DNA of 64,000 nt from Streptomyces ficellus (GTDB taxonomy: Bacteria; Actinomycetota; Actinomycetes; Streptomycetales; Streptomycetaceae): contig NZ_CP034279.1 of the NCBI RefSeq assembly GCF_009739905.1, positions 2,790,001-2,854,000 of the forward strand, in the 5' to 3' direction. This document shows, one piece after another, positions 42,106-50,938 of the stretch; within the stretch, counting starts at the first letter, position 1; each line of letters opens with the position of its first letter. A program made the position numbers and the translations under genes. Under the pieces are notes generated by a model that was not told the DNA's origin, made no database searches, and worked only from the letters and a program-made list of their open reading frames with translations.

Positions 42106-42194
42106 CCTCGGATGCCCAGGCGGGCGGCACCCTCGTGTGGTCTGCCGCGCACGGCTCCCCCGGGGTCGCTTCCCCGTACGCCAGTCGCCGCGCG
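42106..42194 (-). ncRNA. ZTP (pfl) riboswitch in the glyA leader
   Basis: On the minus strand: stem CGCGCGGC (42194-42187) pairs with GCCGTGCG; inside it lie GACTGGCG and a GGGG/CCCC hairpin followed by GGGGGA; then a CGGCA/TGCCG hairpin; then CCGCCTGGGCA ending near 42112, the highly conserved pseudoknot strand of pfl motifs. Position 36-40 nt before the glyA ATG is typical. It should sense ZTP/ZMP and raise glyA expression. Confidence 0.85.
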
Positions 42195-42305
42195 TACCGC
42201 CAGCCTAACCGCCACGCGCGACTCGATGTTTCCTCGTCCGTATGGCGAGCGACGATAGAAAGGGGCGCCACCACCGCCCCACGCCGCAGGACGAACGGAG
42301 AACCC

Positions 42306-43508
42306 GTGTCGAGAACACAAGAGGCGATCGCTTCCGCGGAGGCGCACAGCGCGCACAACTACCACCCGTTGCCCGTCGTCGTCTCGTCGGCGGAGGGTGC
42401 CTGGATGACCGATGTCGAGGGGCGCCGGTACCTCGACATGCTCGCCGGCTACTCGGCGCTCAACTTCGGCCACGGCAACCGGCGGCTGCTCGACGCCGCG
42501 AAGGCGCAGCTGGAGCGGGTGACGCTGACGTCGCGGGCGTTCCACCACGACCGGTTCGCCGACTTCTGCGAGCAACTGGCCGAGTTCTGCGGCATGGAGA
42601 TGGTGCTGCCGATGAACACCGGGGCGGAGGCGGTGGAGACCGCCGTGAAGACCGCCCGCAAGTGGGGGTACCGCGTCAAGGGCGTGCCGGACGGCGCCGC
42701 GAGGATCATCGTGGCGTCGGACAACTTCCACGGCCGTACGACGACGATCGTCAGCTTCTCCACCGACCCCGAGGCGCGGGCGGACTACGGCCCGTACACG
42801 CCCGGGTTCGACATCGTGCCGTACGGCGACCTGGCGGCGATGGAGGCGGCCATGACGGAGGACACCGTCGCCGTGCTGCTGGAGCCGATCCAGGGCGAGG
42901 CGGGGGTGCTGGTGCCGCCCGCCGGGTACCTGCCGGCGGTGCGGGAGCTGACCCGGCGGCGGAACGTGCTGTTCGTCGCGGACGAGATCCAGTCGGGTCT
43001 GGGCCGCACGGGCCGGACGTTCGCGTGCGAACACGAGGACGTCGTCCCGGACATGTACGTGCTGGGCAAGGCGCTGGGCGGCGGTGTCGTACCGGTGTCG
43101 GCGGTCGTGTCGAGCGCGGAGGTGCTCGGCGTCCACCGGCCGGGCGAGCACGGCTCGACGTTCGGCGGCAACCCGCTGGCGTGCGCGGTGGCGCTGGAGG
43201 TGCTGGCGATGCTGCGCACCGGCGAGTACCAGCAGCGCGCCGCCGAGCTGGGCGACCACCTCCACCAGGAGCTGGGCCTGATGGTCGGCGGCGGCGCCGT
43301 GGAGGCGGTGCGGGGCCGCGGCCTGTGGGCGGGCGTGGACATCGTGCCGGGCCTCGGCACGGGCCGGGAGATCTCGGAACGGCTGATGGACCGCCGGGTC
43401 CTGGTCAAGGACACCCACGGCTCCACGATCCGGATCGCCCCGCCGCTGACCATCAGCAAGGAGGACCTCGACTGGGGCCTGGAGCAGCTGCGGCAGGTGC
43501 TGCGCTGA
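42306..43508 (+). CDS. rocD: Ornithine aminotransferase
   Basis: 400 aa from GTG 42306, behind ACGGAGAACCC. Class III PLP aminotransferase: LPMNTGAEAVETAVKTARKW, LLEPIQGEAGV, FVADEIQSGLGRTG, VLGKALGGG (PLP Lys) and HGSTFGGNPLA. Converts ornithine and 2-oxoglutarate to glutamate semialdehyde and glutamate, linking arginine breakdown with proline/glutamate. NYHPLPVV near the start is typical of ornithine rather than acetylornithine enzymes. Divergent from glyA; converges with the MocR gene at a shared hairpin. Confidence 0.93.
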   Translation: MSRTQEAIASAEAHSAHNYHPLPVVVSSAEGAWMTDVEGRRYLDMLAGYSALNFGHGNRRLLDAAKAQLERVTLTSRAFHHDRFADFCEQLAEFCGMEMVLPMNTGAEAVETAVKTARKWGYRVKGVPDGAARIIVASDNFHGRTTTIVSFSTDPEARADYGPYTPGFDIVPYGDLAAMEAAMTEDTVAVLLEPIQGEAGVLVPPAGYLPAVRELTRRRNVLFVADEIQSGLGRTGRTFACEHEDVVPDMYVLGKALGGGVVPVSAVVSSAEVLGVHRPGEHGSTFGGNPLACAVALEVLAMLRTGEYQQRAAELGDHLHQELGLMVGGGAVEAVRGRGLWAGVDIVPGLGTGREISERLMDRRVLVKDTHGSTIRIAPPLTISKEDLDWGLEQLRQVLR

Positions 43509-43544
43509 CCCGGCGCCGGCGTACCGGGACGCGGGGGCGCCGGG
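43509..43544. terminator. Bidirectional hairpin between rocD and MocR genes
   Basis: 9-bp perfect stem CCCGGCGCC (43509-43517) with its complement at 43536-43544, starting right at the rocD stop. Confidence 0.7.
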
Positions 43545-43554
43545 ACTCCCGCGG

Positions 43555-44991
43555 TCACGGCAGGGCCCGGCAGAGGGCCTCCAGGGCGCCGGACCAGGCG
43601 CTGTCCGTCGGGGTGGCGTAGCCGACCACGAGGGCGTCGCGGCCGGGCGGGACGTCCGGGTGGCGGAAGCGGTCCAGGCCGTTGACGGCCAGGCCGTGCC
43701 AGGCGGCGGCCTGGACGACGGTCCGCTCGGTGCCGGGCGGGAGTTCCAGCACCGCGTGGAGCCCTGCCGCGATGCCCGAGACGCGGATGCCGGGCGCCCG
43801 TTCGGCGAGCGCGGCCACCAGCTGGTCGCGCCGCCGGCGGTACCGCAGCCGCATGCCCCGCACGTGCCGGTCGTACGCGCCGGAGCGGATGAACTCCGCC
43901 AGCGTCAGCTGGTCCAGCGCGCTGGACGTCCAGTCGCTGCCGCCCTTGGCCGCCAGCACGTCGTCGACCAGGCCCTCGGGGAGCACCATCCACCCGAGCC
44001 GCAGCCCCGGCGTCAGGGACTTGCTCGCCGTACCGAGGTAGACGACGCGCTCGGGGTCCAGGCCCTGGAGGGCGCCGACGGGCTGGCGGTCGTAGCGGAA
44101 CTCGCCGTCGTAGTCGTCCTCCAGGATCAGCGCGCCCGTGCCGCGCGCCCAGTCGACGGCGGCGGCCCGCCGGTCGGGCGGCAGCGCGCCGCCGAGCGGG
44201 AACTGGTGCGCGGGGGTGATCAGCACCGCGCCCTGGCGGCGCAGCTCACCGGTGCGGGTGCCGTGTTCGTCGTACGGCAGGGCGGGCGTGGCGAGTCCGG
44301 CCTCGGCGAGCAGGTTCCAGTGGATGTCGAGCCCGTACGACTCGACGGCGACCTCCCGCACCCGGCGCCGGTGCAGCACCCGGGCCATCAGCCGCAGCCC
44401 GTGGACGAAGCCGGAGCAGACGACGATGCGGTCGGGGTCGGCGTGCACGCCCCGCGCGCGGGCCAGGTAGTCGGCGAGGGCGGTGCGCAGCTCGACGCGG
44501 CCGTGCGGTCCGCCGTAGCCGAGCGCCTCGTGCGGGGCGGACGTCAGCGCGCGGCGGGCCGCCTTCAGCCACTCGCCGCGCGGGAAGGACGCCAGGTCCG
44601 GCGCGCCCGGGTACAGGGTGTGCGGGGCGGGGCGGCGCACGGGCGGCCGGCGGGCCGGGGCCGGGGCGGCCGGGGCTCCCCGGTGCCCCGTACCGCGCTG
44701 CCCGGCCGCCGGGCCGGGGCGGAGGGCCGCACGCCGGGCCACGCGGGTGCCCGAGCCCTGCCGCGCGGTGAGCCAGCCCTCGGCGACCAGCTCCGCGTAC
44801 GCGTCGGCGACCGTGTTGCGGGCGACGCCCAGGTCGGCGGCGAGCGACCGGGAGGACGGCAACCGCGTCCCCGGGGCCAGCCGCCCGCTCCTGACGGCCT
44901 CCCGCAGCGCCTCCATCAGGCCGGAGCGCAGTCCGGTGCCCCGTAGCTCCAGGTGCAGGTCGGCGCCGAAAGTGGCCCAGGAATCCGTCAT
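43555..44991 (-). CDS. MocR/PdxR-type GntR regulator with aminotransferase domain
   Basis: 478 aa. N-terminal GntR winged helix (GLMEALREAVRSGRLAPGTRLP, LGVARNTVADAYAEL), a Pro/Ala/Arg linker (about 85-120), then a fold-I aminotransferase domain with LEDDYDGEFRYD and a PLP Lys in LGTASKSLTPGLRLGW. Such proteins sense PLP or an amine adduct and control vitamin B6 or amine genes. ATG 44991 is 8 nt behind TATGGT, hence leaderless. The faced gene (AhpD-like) is the probable target; no pdxS/T gene is here. Confidence 0.9.
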   Translation of the reverse strand: MTDSWATFGADLHLELRGTGLRSGLMEALREAVRSGRLAPGTRLPSSRSLAADLGVARNTVADAYAELVAEGWLTARQGSGTRVARRAALRPGPAAGQRGTGHRGAPAAPAPARRPPVRRPAPHTLYPGAPDLASFPRGEWLKAARRALTSAPHEALGYGGPHGRVELRTALADYLARARGVHADPDRIVVCSGFVHGLRLMARVLHRRRVREVAVESYGLDIHWNLLAEAGLATPALPYDEHGTRTGELRRQGAVLITPAHQFPLGGALPPDRRAAAVDWARGTGALILEDDYDGEFRYDRQPVGALQGLDPERVVYLGTASKSLTPGLRLGWMVLPEGLVDDVLAAKGGSDWTSSALDQLTLAEFIRSGAYDRHVRGMRLRYRRRRDQLVAALAERAPGIRVSGIAAGLHAVLELPPGTERTVVQAAAWHGLAVNGLDRFRHPDVPPGRDALVVGYATPTDSAWSGALEALCRALP

Positions 44992-45008
44992 GGAAATGGA
45001 CCATACCC

Positions 45009-45019
45009 GTGTGCCACAC
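45009..45019. promoter_or_regulatory. Palindrome between two leaderless divergent starts
   Basis: GTGTGCCACAC (arms of 5 bp around one C) lies midway between the MocR start (44991) and the AhpD-like start (45039). Both starts have -10-like boxes (TATGGT on minus at 45005-45000; TAGGGT on plus at 45026-45031). A regulator bound here would cover both promoters. Confidence 0.5.
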
Positions 45020-45038
45020 CCCTCGTAGGGTCGTAGCC

Positions 45039-45593
45039 ATGACGACAGAGACGCAGACGAAGCCGCAGACCCACACCCACACCCACACCGGAACGGCCAC
45101 GGACGGGTACGCGCCCGAGCACACCCCCCGCCTCTCCTGGGCCGAGCAGGCGCCCGAGGTCTACAAGGCGATGGTCCGGCTGGACGCCGCCGCCCGCCAG
45201 GGCGTCGACCCGGTCCTGCTGGAGCTGGTCAAGATCCGCGCCTCGCAGCTCAACCACTGCGCCTACTGCCTGGACATGCACACCAAGGACGCGCTGGCGG
45301 CGGGCGAGTCGGTCGAGCGCATCATCCAGCTCAGCGCCTGGGAGGAGTCGCGGCACTTCTACACCGAGAAGGAGCTGGCCGCGATCGAACTGACCGAGGC
45401 GGTCACGGTCCTGACGGACGGTTTCGTCGAGGACGAGGTGTTCGAGCGGGCCGCGAAGCAGTTCGACGAGAAGGAACTGGCCCAGCTCATCGCGGCGATC
45501 AACGTCATCAACGCCTGGAACCGCTTCGCGGTGACCACCCGCATGGTCCCCGGCCACTACACGCCCGGCCAGTACCACGGCACGGCCAAGTGA
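45039..45593 (+). CDS. Carboxymuconolactone decarboxylase/AhpD-like protein
   Basis: 184 aa from ATG 45039, 7 nt after TAGGGT. The AhpD-type redox motif is clear: QLNHCAYCLDMHTKDA (CxxC with following His), plus LVKIRAS and NAWNRFAV. These helical proteins reduce alkyl hydroperoxides or act as thiol antioxidants. The N-terminus bears a THTHTHT stretch that could bind metal. It shares a GTGA overlap with the following PEP-mutase/ICL-type gene, so both may be regulated by the facing MocR. Confidence 0.9.
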   Translation: MTTETQTKPQTHTHTHTGTATDGYAPEHTPRLSWAEQAPEVYKAMVRLDAAARQGVDPVLLELVKIRASQLNHCAYCLDMHTKDALAAGESVERIIQLSAWEESRHFYTEKELAAIELTEAVTVLTDGFVEDEVFERAAKQFDEKELAQLIAAINVINAWNRFAVTTRMVPGHYTPGQYHGTAK

Positions 45594-46315
45594 CGGGCGC
45601 CGCGGGCGTCTTCCGTGCCCTGCATCACGGCCGGGCCCCGGAGGACCCCTTGGTCCTGCCCGGCCCGTGGGACGCGGCCAGCGCCCGCGCCTTCGAGGAG
45701 GCCGGGTTCCCCGCTCTGGCCACGCCGTCCGCGGGGGTGGCGGCGTCGCTCGGGTACGAGGACGGGGCGACGCCCGCCGACGAGATGCTCGCGGCCGTCG
45801 CCCGGATCGCCCGGGCGGTGTCCGTCCCGGTGTCGGCGGACGTGGAGGGCGGTTACGGGCTCGCGCCCAAGGAGCTCGTCGCCCGCGTTCTGGACGCCGG
45901 CGCGGTCGGGGTGAACCTGGAGGACTCCCGGGCGGGAACGCTCCTGGACCCGCGGGCGCACGCCGACCGGCTGGCGGAGGTACGGGCGGAGGCGGGCGGC
46001 GAGCTGTTCGTCAACGCCCGCGTGGACACCTTCCTGCGCGGCGGCACCGACCCGGAGGACGCGGTCACCCGGGCGAGGCTGTACGTCGCGGCGGGTGCCG
46101 ACTGCGTCTACCCGATCCGCGTGCCGCCCGAGCACCTTCCGCTGCTCCGCGCGCGGATCGACGGGCCCATCAACGTGGCCCCCCTCCCGGGCGGTCCGCC
46201 GGTCGGGGAACTGGGCCGCCTGGGCGCCACCCGCGTCACGTTCGGGCCCGGGCTGCTGCACCGCGCGATGGTGGCGGTGCGGGAGATCGCCGATCAGGTG
46301 CGGCGCAGCTCGTAG
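45590..46315 (+). CDS. Isocitrate lyase/PEP mutase family enzyme
   Basis: 241 aa, GTG 45590 overlapping the AhpD-like stop. TIM barrel of the PEP mutase/ICL superfamily: LPGPWDAASARAFEEAGFPA, ATPSAGVAASLGY, VSADVEGGYG and VNLEDS (Mg-binding acids), VNARVDTFLRG. The KKCGH loop of true isocitrate lyase is absent, so it is a C-C or C-P lyase of unknown substrate (oxaloacetate hydrolase, methylisocitrate-like or carboxyPEP-type). Its 3' end overlaps the convergent fusion gene by 22 bp. Confidence 0.87.
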   Translation: MTGAAGVFRALHHGRAPEDPLVLPGPWDAASARAFEEAGFPALATPSAGVAASLGYEDGATPADEMLAAVARIARAVSVPVSADVEGGYGLAPKELVARVLDAGAVGVNLEDSRAGTLLDPRAHADRLAEVRAEAGGELFVNARVDTFLRGGTDPEDAVTRARLYVAAGADCVYPIRVPPEHLPLLRARIDGPINVAPLPGGPPVGELGRLGATRVTFGPGLLHRAMVAVREIADQVRRSS

Positions 46316-47382
46316 ACCACCCGGCCCTCGGCCTCGGCGGCCCTGGTGAACCCGGCGCGGGACACGACCCCGTGCGAGGGCGTGTTGCTGCTGTCGACGA
46401 CGGCGCGCAGCACGGCCGCCTCCGGCCGGGCGAACGCCCAGCCGGTGAGGGCGCGCAGGGCCTCGGTCATGTAGCCGTGGCCGCGGGCGCCCTCCACCAG
46501 GTCGTAACCGACCTCGGCCCGGCCGTCGGCGTCCGGGGCGGCGTGGAAGCCGATGGCGCCCACCGCGCGGCGGTCGGCGGCGCGGACGACGACGTACGTG
46601 CCCCAGCCGGGCCGGTACGTCCCCGCCTCGCGGGCGTCGGCCACCAGCCCGCCGGCGATGCGGGTGCCCTCCGGCGGGCCGCCGGCCGCCCAGGCGAAGC
46701 CGCCGGAGCCGCCGTCGCGCAGGTCGGCCCCGACGAGCGGGGACACCTCGCACAGCAGGAGGCGCTCGCTGCGGACCGGTGCGGCGTACCAGCGCCAGAC
46801 GGCCGGTCGCGGCAGGTCGCCCAGGCCGGCGCGGCCGGTGGCCCACAGCAGGGTCCGCCACGGGTCGGTGGCGGTGGCGGTTTCGGTGGCGTCGAGGTCG
46901 CGCGGGGCGTGCGGGAAGAGGCGGTCCAGGACGCGGGCGGCGAGGTGGCCGGGCGCCCGCCAGCCGGGTTCGCCGAGGGCGCCGAGGATGTCGTACGTGT
47001 GCAGCAGCGCCTCGACGACGCCCATCGCGGCGAAGCCGTCGGCCCCGGCCATTCCGTAGGGGTGCCAGGCGGTCACGTCCTGCGGCGTGGTGCGGACGGC
47101 GGCGGACAGCAGACCGCCGGTGGCCTCGATGACGCGGACCAGCCCGGCGGGCGGCGTCCCCGGGTCGGCGCCGATCTCGAACGGGACGTAGGAGTCGGTG
47201 GAGCGGCCGGTCAGCTGGGTGGCGTAGCCGGTGAAGTCCCCGGCGATGTGCACGGCCGTGTCGTAACAGCTCCAGTCCAGTCCGGCCGCCGGTCCGGACC
47301 AGTCCCGGTCCGCCACGCCCCGCAGGGCGGCGGCGGTGACCGCGACCGCCTCGTCGATGTCCTGTGCCCCCATGATCGTCAT
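46294..47382 (-). CDS. Fusion of maleylpyruvate isomerase-fold domain and GNAT acetyltransferase
   Basis: 362 aa from ATG 47382, 7 nt behind TAGGGT (leaderless). The first about 210 residues match the DinB/MDMPI-type protein at 17099-17731 (LDWSCYDTAVHIAGDFTGYA; GFAAMGVVEALLHTYDI; LLWATGRAGLGDLPRPAVWRW). The rest is a RimJ-like GNAT N-acetyltransferase with EVGYDLVEGARGHGYMTEAL (acetyl-CoA loop) and SNTPSHGVVSRAGF. The fusion suggests a combined thiol-linked and acetyl transfer on one substrate, e.g. an antibiotic or mycothiol adduct; speculative. Confidence 0.82.
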   Translation of the reverse strand: MTIMGAQDIDEAVAVTAAALRGVADRDWSGPAAGLDWSCYDTAVHIAGDFTGYATQLTGRSTDSYVPFEIGADPGTPPAGLVRVIEATGGLLSAAVRTTPQDVTAWHPYGMAGADGFAAMGVVEALLHTYDILGALGEPGWRAPGHLAARVLDRLFPHAPRDLDATETATATDPWRTLLWATGRAGLGDLPRPAVWRWYAAPVRSERLLLCEVSPLVGADLRDGGSGGFAWAAGGPPEGTRIAGGLVADAREAGTYRPGWGTYVVVRAADRRAVGAIGFHAAPDADGRAEVGYDLVEGARGHGYMTEALRALTGWAFARPEAAVLRAVVDSSNTPSHGVVSRAGFTRAAEAEGRVVYELRRT

Positions 47383-47542
47383 ACCGGTGACCCTAGGGCC
47401 CGGCCGCCCGTGCGGGCGAGCGGTTTCCGGCCCGCCGTCCGTGCGCGGCGACCGGCCACGGGAGCACGCGCGCGAGGACACCCGGGAGCGACCCGAGAGA
47501 ACCGGGGGCGAAATGCCCGATTAGCCCGATTATCCTGACGGT

Positions 47543-50452
47543 GTGGACGATCACGGTGAGCAGAGGCCGCCCGACGGCGGAGTACGCCCGGAGATCCTCG
47601 CCTCCTGGCGGCGCTCGGAGTCGCTCGGGATCGGCACCGAGGGCGCTGCCCTCCCGGTCGAGGACGACCTCGACCCCGACTCCAGGCTCGTCAGGGCCGC
47701 CGCACCGGTGCTGGACCGGCTGTGCGAACGGTTCGCGGGCCTGCCCGTCACCGTGGCCCTGGCCGACGCCCGGGCGAACCTCGTCGACCGGCGGGGCGAC
47801 CCGGCCGGGCTGGAGCTCATGGACGCCGCCTCCCTGGTGCCGGGCGCCAACGTCGACGAGCGGTACATGGGCACCAGCAGCGTCAGCATGGTGCTGAGCA
47901 CCAGGGCACCCTTCGTGGTCGTCGGCGAAGAGCACTTCCTGCACAACCTCAAGGAGCTGACCTGCATGGCCGCCCCGGTGCGCGACCCCGTGGGCGGGAC
48001 CGTGCTGGGCGCGGTCAACCTCTCCGTACCCAAGGAGCTGGCCGAGCCGGGGATGGCGCTGGCCCTCCAGGACGCCACCGACCGCATCGCCGAGCGTCTG
48101 CTGGACCTGAGCGCGGCCAGGGAGCGCAACCTGATGAGCTCCTTCCTGCGGGCCAGGGAGCGCGGCGGGCACGCCCGGCTCCACCTCGGCTCGGGCGAGC
48201 TGGCCCCCCTCGGCGCGGCCCCGCCCCGGCTGGCCGGCGCGGAGCGCCTGGCGCTGCTGGAGAGCGCCATCGACCTGATCGCCGCACCGTCGGGGGACGA
48301 CGGCGGCCGGGCGTTCGCGGAGGTACCGCTGGCGGGCGGGCGCGTGGCGACGCTGCGCCGCCGGGAGCTGCGCCACGGCGACGCGGAGGGCGCCGCCGTC
48401 GAGGTCAGCTTCGCCGACACCGGGACCACGGGCGGCGGTGACGGTGGCGGCGGCCGCACGGTGGGGGCGGCCGCCGCGACGGCTCCCGACGGCCGCGCCG
48501 TGCCGCTGCTGCACCGGGCGGCGGTCGGCGGACCGGCCGAGCCGGACACGCCCACCGGGGCCGGTGAGCCCGGTGAGGCTGCCGGGGCGGATGCGGCCAG
48601 TGGCACCGATGCGCCCGGTGACCCGACCGACGCGTGGCTGCTGCTGGTGGGCGAGCCGGGGGTCGGGCGCCTGGCGGCGGAGGCGCGCGGACGGCTGTCG
48701 CTGCTGAACGAGGCGGGCGTGCGCGTCGGCACCACCCTCGACATGCGGCGCACCGCCCAGGAGCTGGCCGAGATCGCCGTGCCGCGCTTCGCCGACCTGG
48801 TCGTGGTCGACCTGGTGGAGGGCGCCCTGGCGGGCGAGGAGCCCCCGGCCTCGCCGCTCGGGCCCGGTGCGGTGCTGCGCAGGGTGGCGGCCTGGCCGGA
48901 CGAAGACGCGCGGGACGCGGGAGGCGCGAGGGGTGCGCGGGGCGCGGGAGCCGAGGGGGCCGCCTTCGTGGACGGGACGGTCACCCACCCGCCGGGCACA
49001 CCCCAGGCCCGGTGCCTGGCCACCGGGCGGCCGGTCACCGACTCGGTGGTCACGGACGCCCTGACGGGGCCCGAGGCGGCCGCCGGTCACCCCGTGGACC
49101 TGCTCGGCGAGGGCGTGCACTCGTACCTGGGCGCCCCGCTGTGCTCCCGGGGCGCCGTGCTCGGCCTCGCCGGGTTCTACCGCCGGGGGCGGAACCGGCC
49201 GTACGAGCACGACGACCTGACCCTGGCGGGCGAGCTGGCCGCCCGTACCGCGATCAGCCTGGACAACGCGCGCCACTACAGCCGCGAGCACCAGGCCTCC
49301 CTCACCCTCCAGCGCAGTCTGCTGCCGCGCGACACGCCCCGGCTCACCGCCGCCGACCTCGCCTTCCGCTACCTCCCGGCGGACGCCACGGCGGGCGTGG
49401 GCGGGGACTGGTTCGACGCGATCCCGCTGTCCGGGATGCGGGTGGCCCTGGTGGTCGGCGACGTGGCCGGGCACGGGCTCCAGGCGGCGGCCACCATGGG
49501 CCGGCTGCGTACGGCGGTGCGGACCCTCGCCGCCATGGACCTGCCGCCGGAGGAGGTCCTGACCCACCTGGACGACCTCGTCAGCCGCACGTCCGACGAC
49601 CCGGCCACCGGGGCGACCTGCCTGTACGCGGTGTACGACCCGGTGTCCTGCCGCTGCACGGCCGCCCGGGCCGGTCACCCGCCGCCCGCGCTGCTGACCC
49701 CGGGCGGCCGGGCGCGGCTGCTCGACCTGCCGGCCGGGCCACCGCTCGGCGTCGGCGACCTCGGGCCGTACGAGTCGGTCGGCGTGGACCTGCCGGAGGG
49801 CAGCCTGCTGGCCCTGTGGACGGACGGGCTGCTCAAGGAGATACGCGGCTACGGCGGCACCGACACCGAGGCCCGCACCGCGCTGTTCCTGGCCTCGCTC
49901 ACCGGTCCGGAACCGTCGCTGGAGCGGATCTGCGACCGGGTCACCGGCGCCCTGCTGCCCGACGGCCCGCACGACGACGTGGCGCTCCTGCTGGCCCGGG
50001 TGCGGGCCCTGCCGGAGGACCGGGTGGCGTCCTGGGAGCTGCCCTCCGACCCGGCGGTGGTCGCCCGCGCCCGCGAGCTGACGCACCACCAGCTCGCCCG
50101 ATGGGGGCTGGCGGAACTGGACTTCAGCACCGGGCTCGTGGTGAGCGAACTGGTCACCAACGCCGTCCGGTACGGCGGCCGGGGCCCCATCGGCCTCCGC
50201 CTGCTGCGGGACGGCTCGCTGTTCTGCGAGGTGTCCGACCGCAGCAACACCTCCCCGCGCATCCGCCGCGCGGCCACCACCGAGGAGGGCGGGCGCGGCC
50301 TGTTCCTGGTGGCCCGCTTCACCAGGAGCTGGGGCGCCCGCTTCACCCCCGGGGGCAAGGTCGTCTGGGCTGAACAGGTCCCGCACGGGGGCCCACCGGC
50401 CGCCGAACCGGACGAGCAGACGCTGCTGTCCATGTACGACGACCTGGCGTGA
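47543..50452 (+). CDS. GAF-SpoIIE phosphatase-HATPase signalling protein
   Basis: 969 aa from GTG 47543, 6 nt after TATCCT (leaderless). Order: N-terminal GAF-like sensor with ILASWRRSESLGIG as in AcoR-type regulators (20-190), variable linker, second GAF (about 390-575; YLGAPLCSRGAVLGLAGFYR), SpoIIE/PP2C-type phosphatase (about 585-815; GGDWFDAIPL, GDVAGHGLQA, DDVALLL metal acids), and an anti-sigma-type HATPase (about 830-945; SELVTNAVRYGG). It could both phosphorylate and dephosphorylate an anti-anti-sigma protein in a partner-switching system; no STAS gene is adjacent. Confidence 0.9.
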   Translation: MDDHGEQRPPDGGVRPEILASWRRSESLGIGTEGAALPVEDDLDPDSRLVRAAAPVLDRLCERFAGLPVTVALADARANLVDRRGDPAGLELMDAASLVPGANVDERYMGTSSVSMVLSTRAPFVVVGEEHFLHNLKELTCMAAPVRDPVGGTVLGAVNLSVPKELAEPGMALALQDATDRIAERLLDLSAARERNLMSSFLRARERGGHARLHLGSGELAPLGAAPPRLAGAERLALLESAIDLIAAPSGDDGGRAFAEVPLAGGRVATLRRRELRHGDAEGAAVEVSFADTGTTGGGDGGGGRTVGAAAATAPDGRAVPLLHRAAVGGPAEPDTPTGAGEPGEAAGADAASGTDAPGDPTDAWLLLVGEPGVGRLAAEARGRLSLLNEAGVRVGTTLDMRRTAQELAEIAVPRFADLVVVDLVEGALAGEEPPASPLGPGAVLRRVAAWPDEDARDAGGARGARGAGAEGAAFVDGTVTHPPGTPQARCLATGRPVTDSVVTDALTGPEAAAGHPVDLLGEGVHSYLGAPLCSRGAVLGLAGFYRRGRNRPYEHDDLTLAGELAARTAISLDNARHYSREHQASLTLQRSLLPRDTPRLTAADLAFRYLPADATAGVGGDWFDAIPLSGMRVALVVGDVAGHGLQAAATMGRLRTAVRTLAAMDLPPEEVLTHLDDLVSRTSDDPATGATCLYAVYDPVSCRCTAARAGHPPPALLTPGGRARLLDLPAGPPLGVGDLGPYESVGVDLPEGSLLALWTDGLLKEIRGYGGTDTEARTALFLASLTGPEPSLERICDRVTGALLPDGPHDDVALLLARVRALPEDRVASWELPSDPAVVARARELTHHQLARWGLAELDFSTGLVVSELVTNAVRYGGRGPIGLRLLRDGSLFCEVSDRSNTSPRIRRAATTEEGGRGLFLVARFTRSWGARFTPGGKVVWAEQVPHGGPPAAEPDEQTLLSMYDDLA

Positions 50453-50458
50453 GCCCGA

Positions 50459-50938
50459 CTACGCCGGATCCCGCCGGGCTCCGGCGAGCGCGAGGCCGAA
50501 CGCGGCGCAGGCGACGGTGAACAGGACGGCGGGCGGGGCCGGCAGCAGGGTCAGCGACACGCCCAGCACCACCAGGGAGGCGGCCAGCGCCAGACCGCTC
50601 AGCGCCCGGGACCGCGTGACCAGGCCGGGCGCGGAGCGCGCCACGAGCAGGCACACCACCCCGGCGAAGACCAGCGCGGTGGCCATCACGTAGGACATGC
50701 CCCGGTCGATGTCGTACAGGCTGCGCCGGACGCCGCCGAACGCGATGCCGTACGCCCGCATGGCCCCGGTGGCGCGGGCCGCCGCCGGGTCCTCGGGGCG
50801 CAGCGCCAGGAGGCCCTCCAGCGCGAGGTGTCCGGCACCGGTGACGACCCACGCCCAGGCCCCGGCACGGAAGGCGGCGGGGGCGCGGCGGGCGAGGGCG
50901 CGGCGGGCCGGGGCGCCGCCGCCCGGGTCAGCGCGCAC
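50459..50938 (-). CDS. Small membrane protein (LIC_13387-like)
   Basis: 159 aa from GTG 50938, overlapping the DUF2867 stop by 11 bp. Four membrane helices: AWAWVVTGAGHLALEGLLAL, YVMATALVFAGVVCLLVA, LSGLALAASLVVLGVSLTLL, AVLFTVACAAFGLALAGA. GAGHL and the general pattern recall a family of small integral membrane proteins of unknown function. It is in one transcript with the DUF2867 gene under the divergent TetR promoter. Confidence 0.7.
   Translation of the reverse strand: MRADPGGGAPARRALARRAPAAFRAGAWAWVVTGAGHLALEGLLALRPEDPAAARATGAMRAYGIAFGGVRRSLYDIDRGMSYVMATALVFAGVVCLLVARSAPGLVTRSRALSGLALAASLVVLGVSLTLLPAPPAVLFTVACAAFGLALAGARRDPA

Noticed and set aside
47393..50386. A 997-codon open frame on the minus strand opposite the SpoIIE regulator
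   Set aside because: Composition is dominated by Arg/Gly/Pro/His from antisense reading of high-GC codons; the plus strand has clear GAF, SpoIIE and HATPase motifs.
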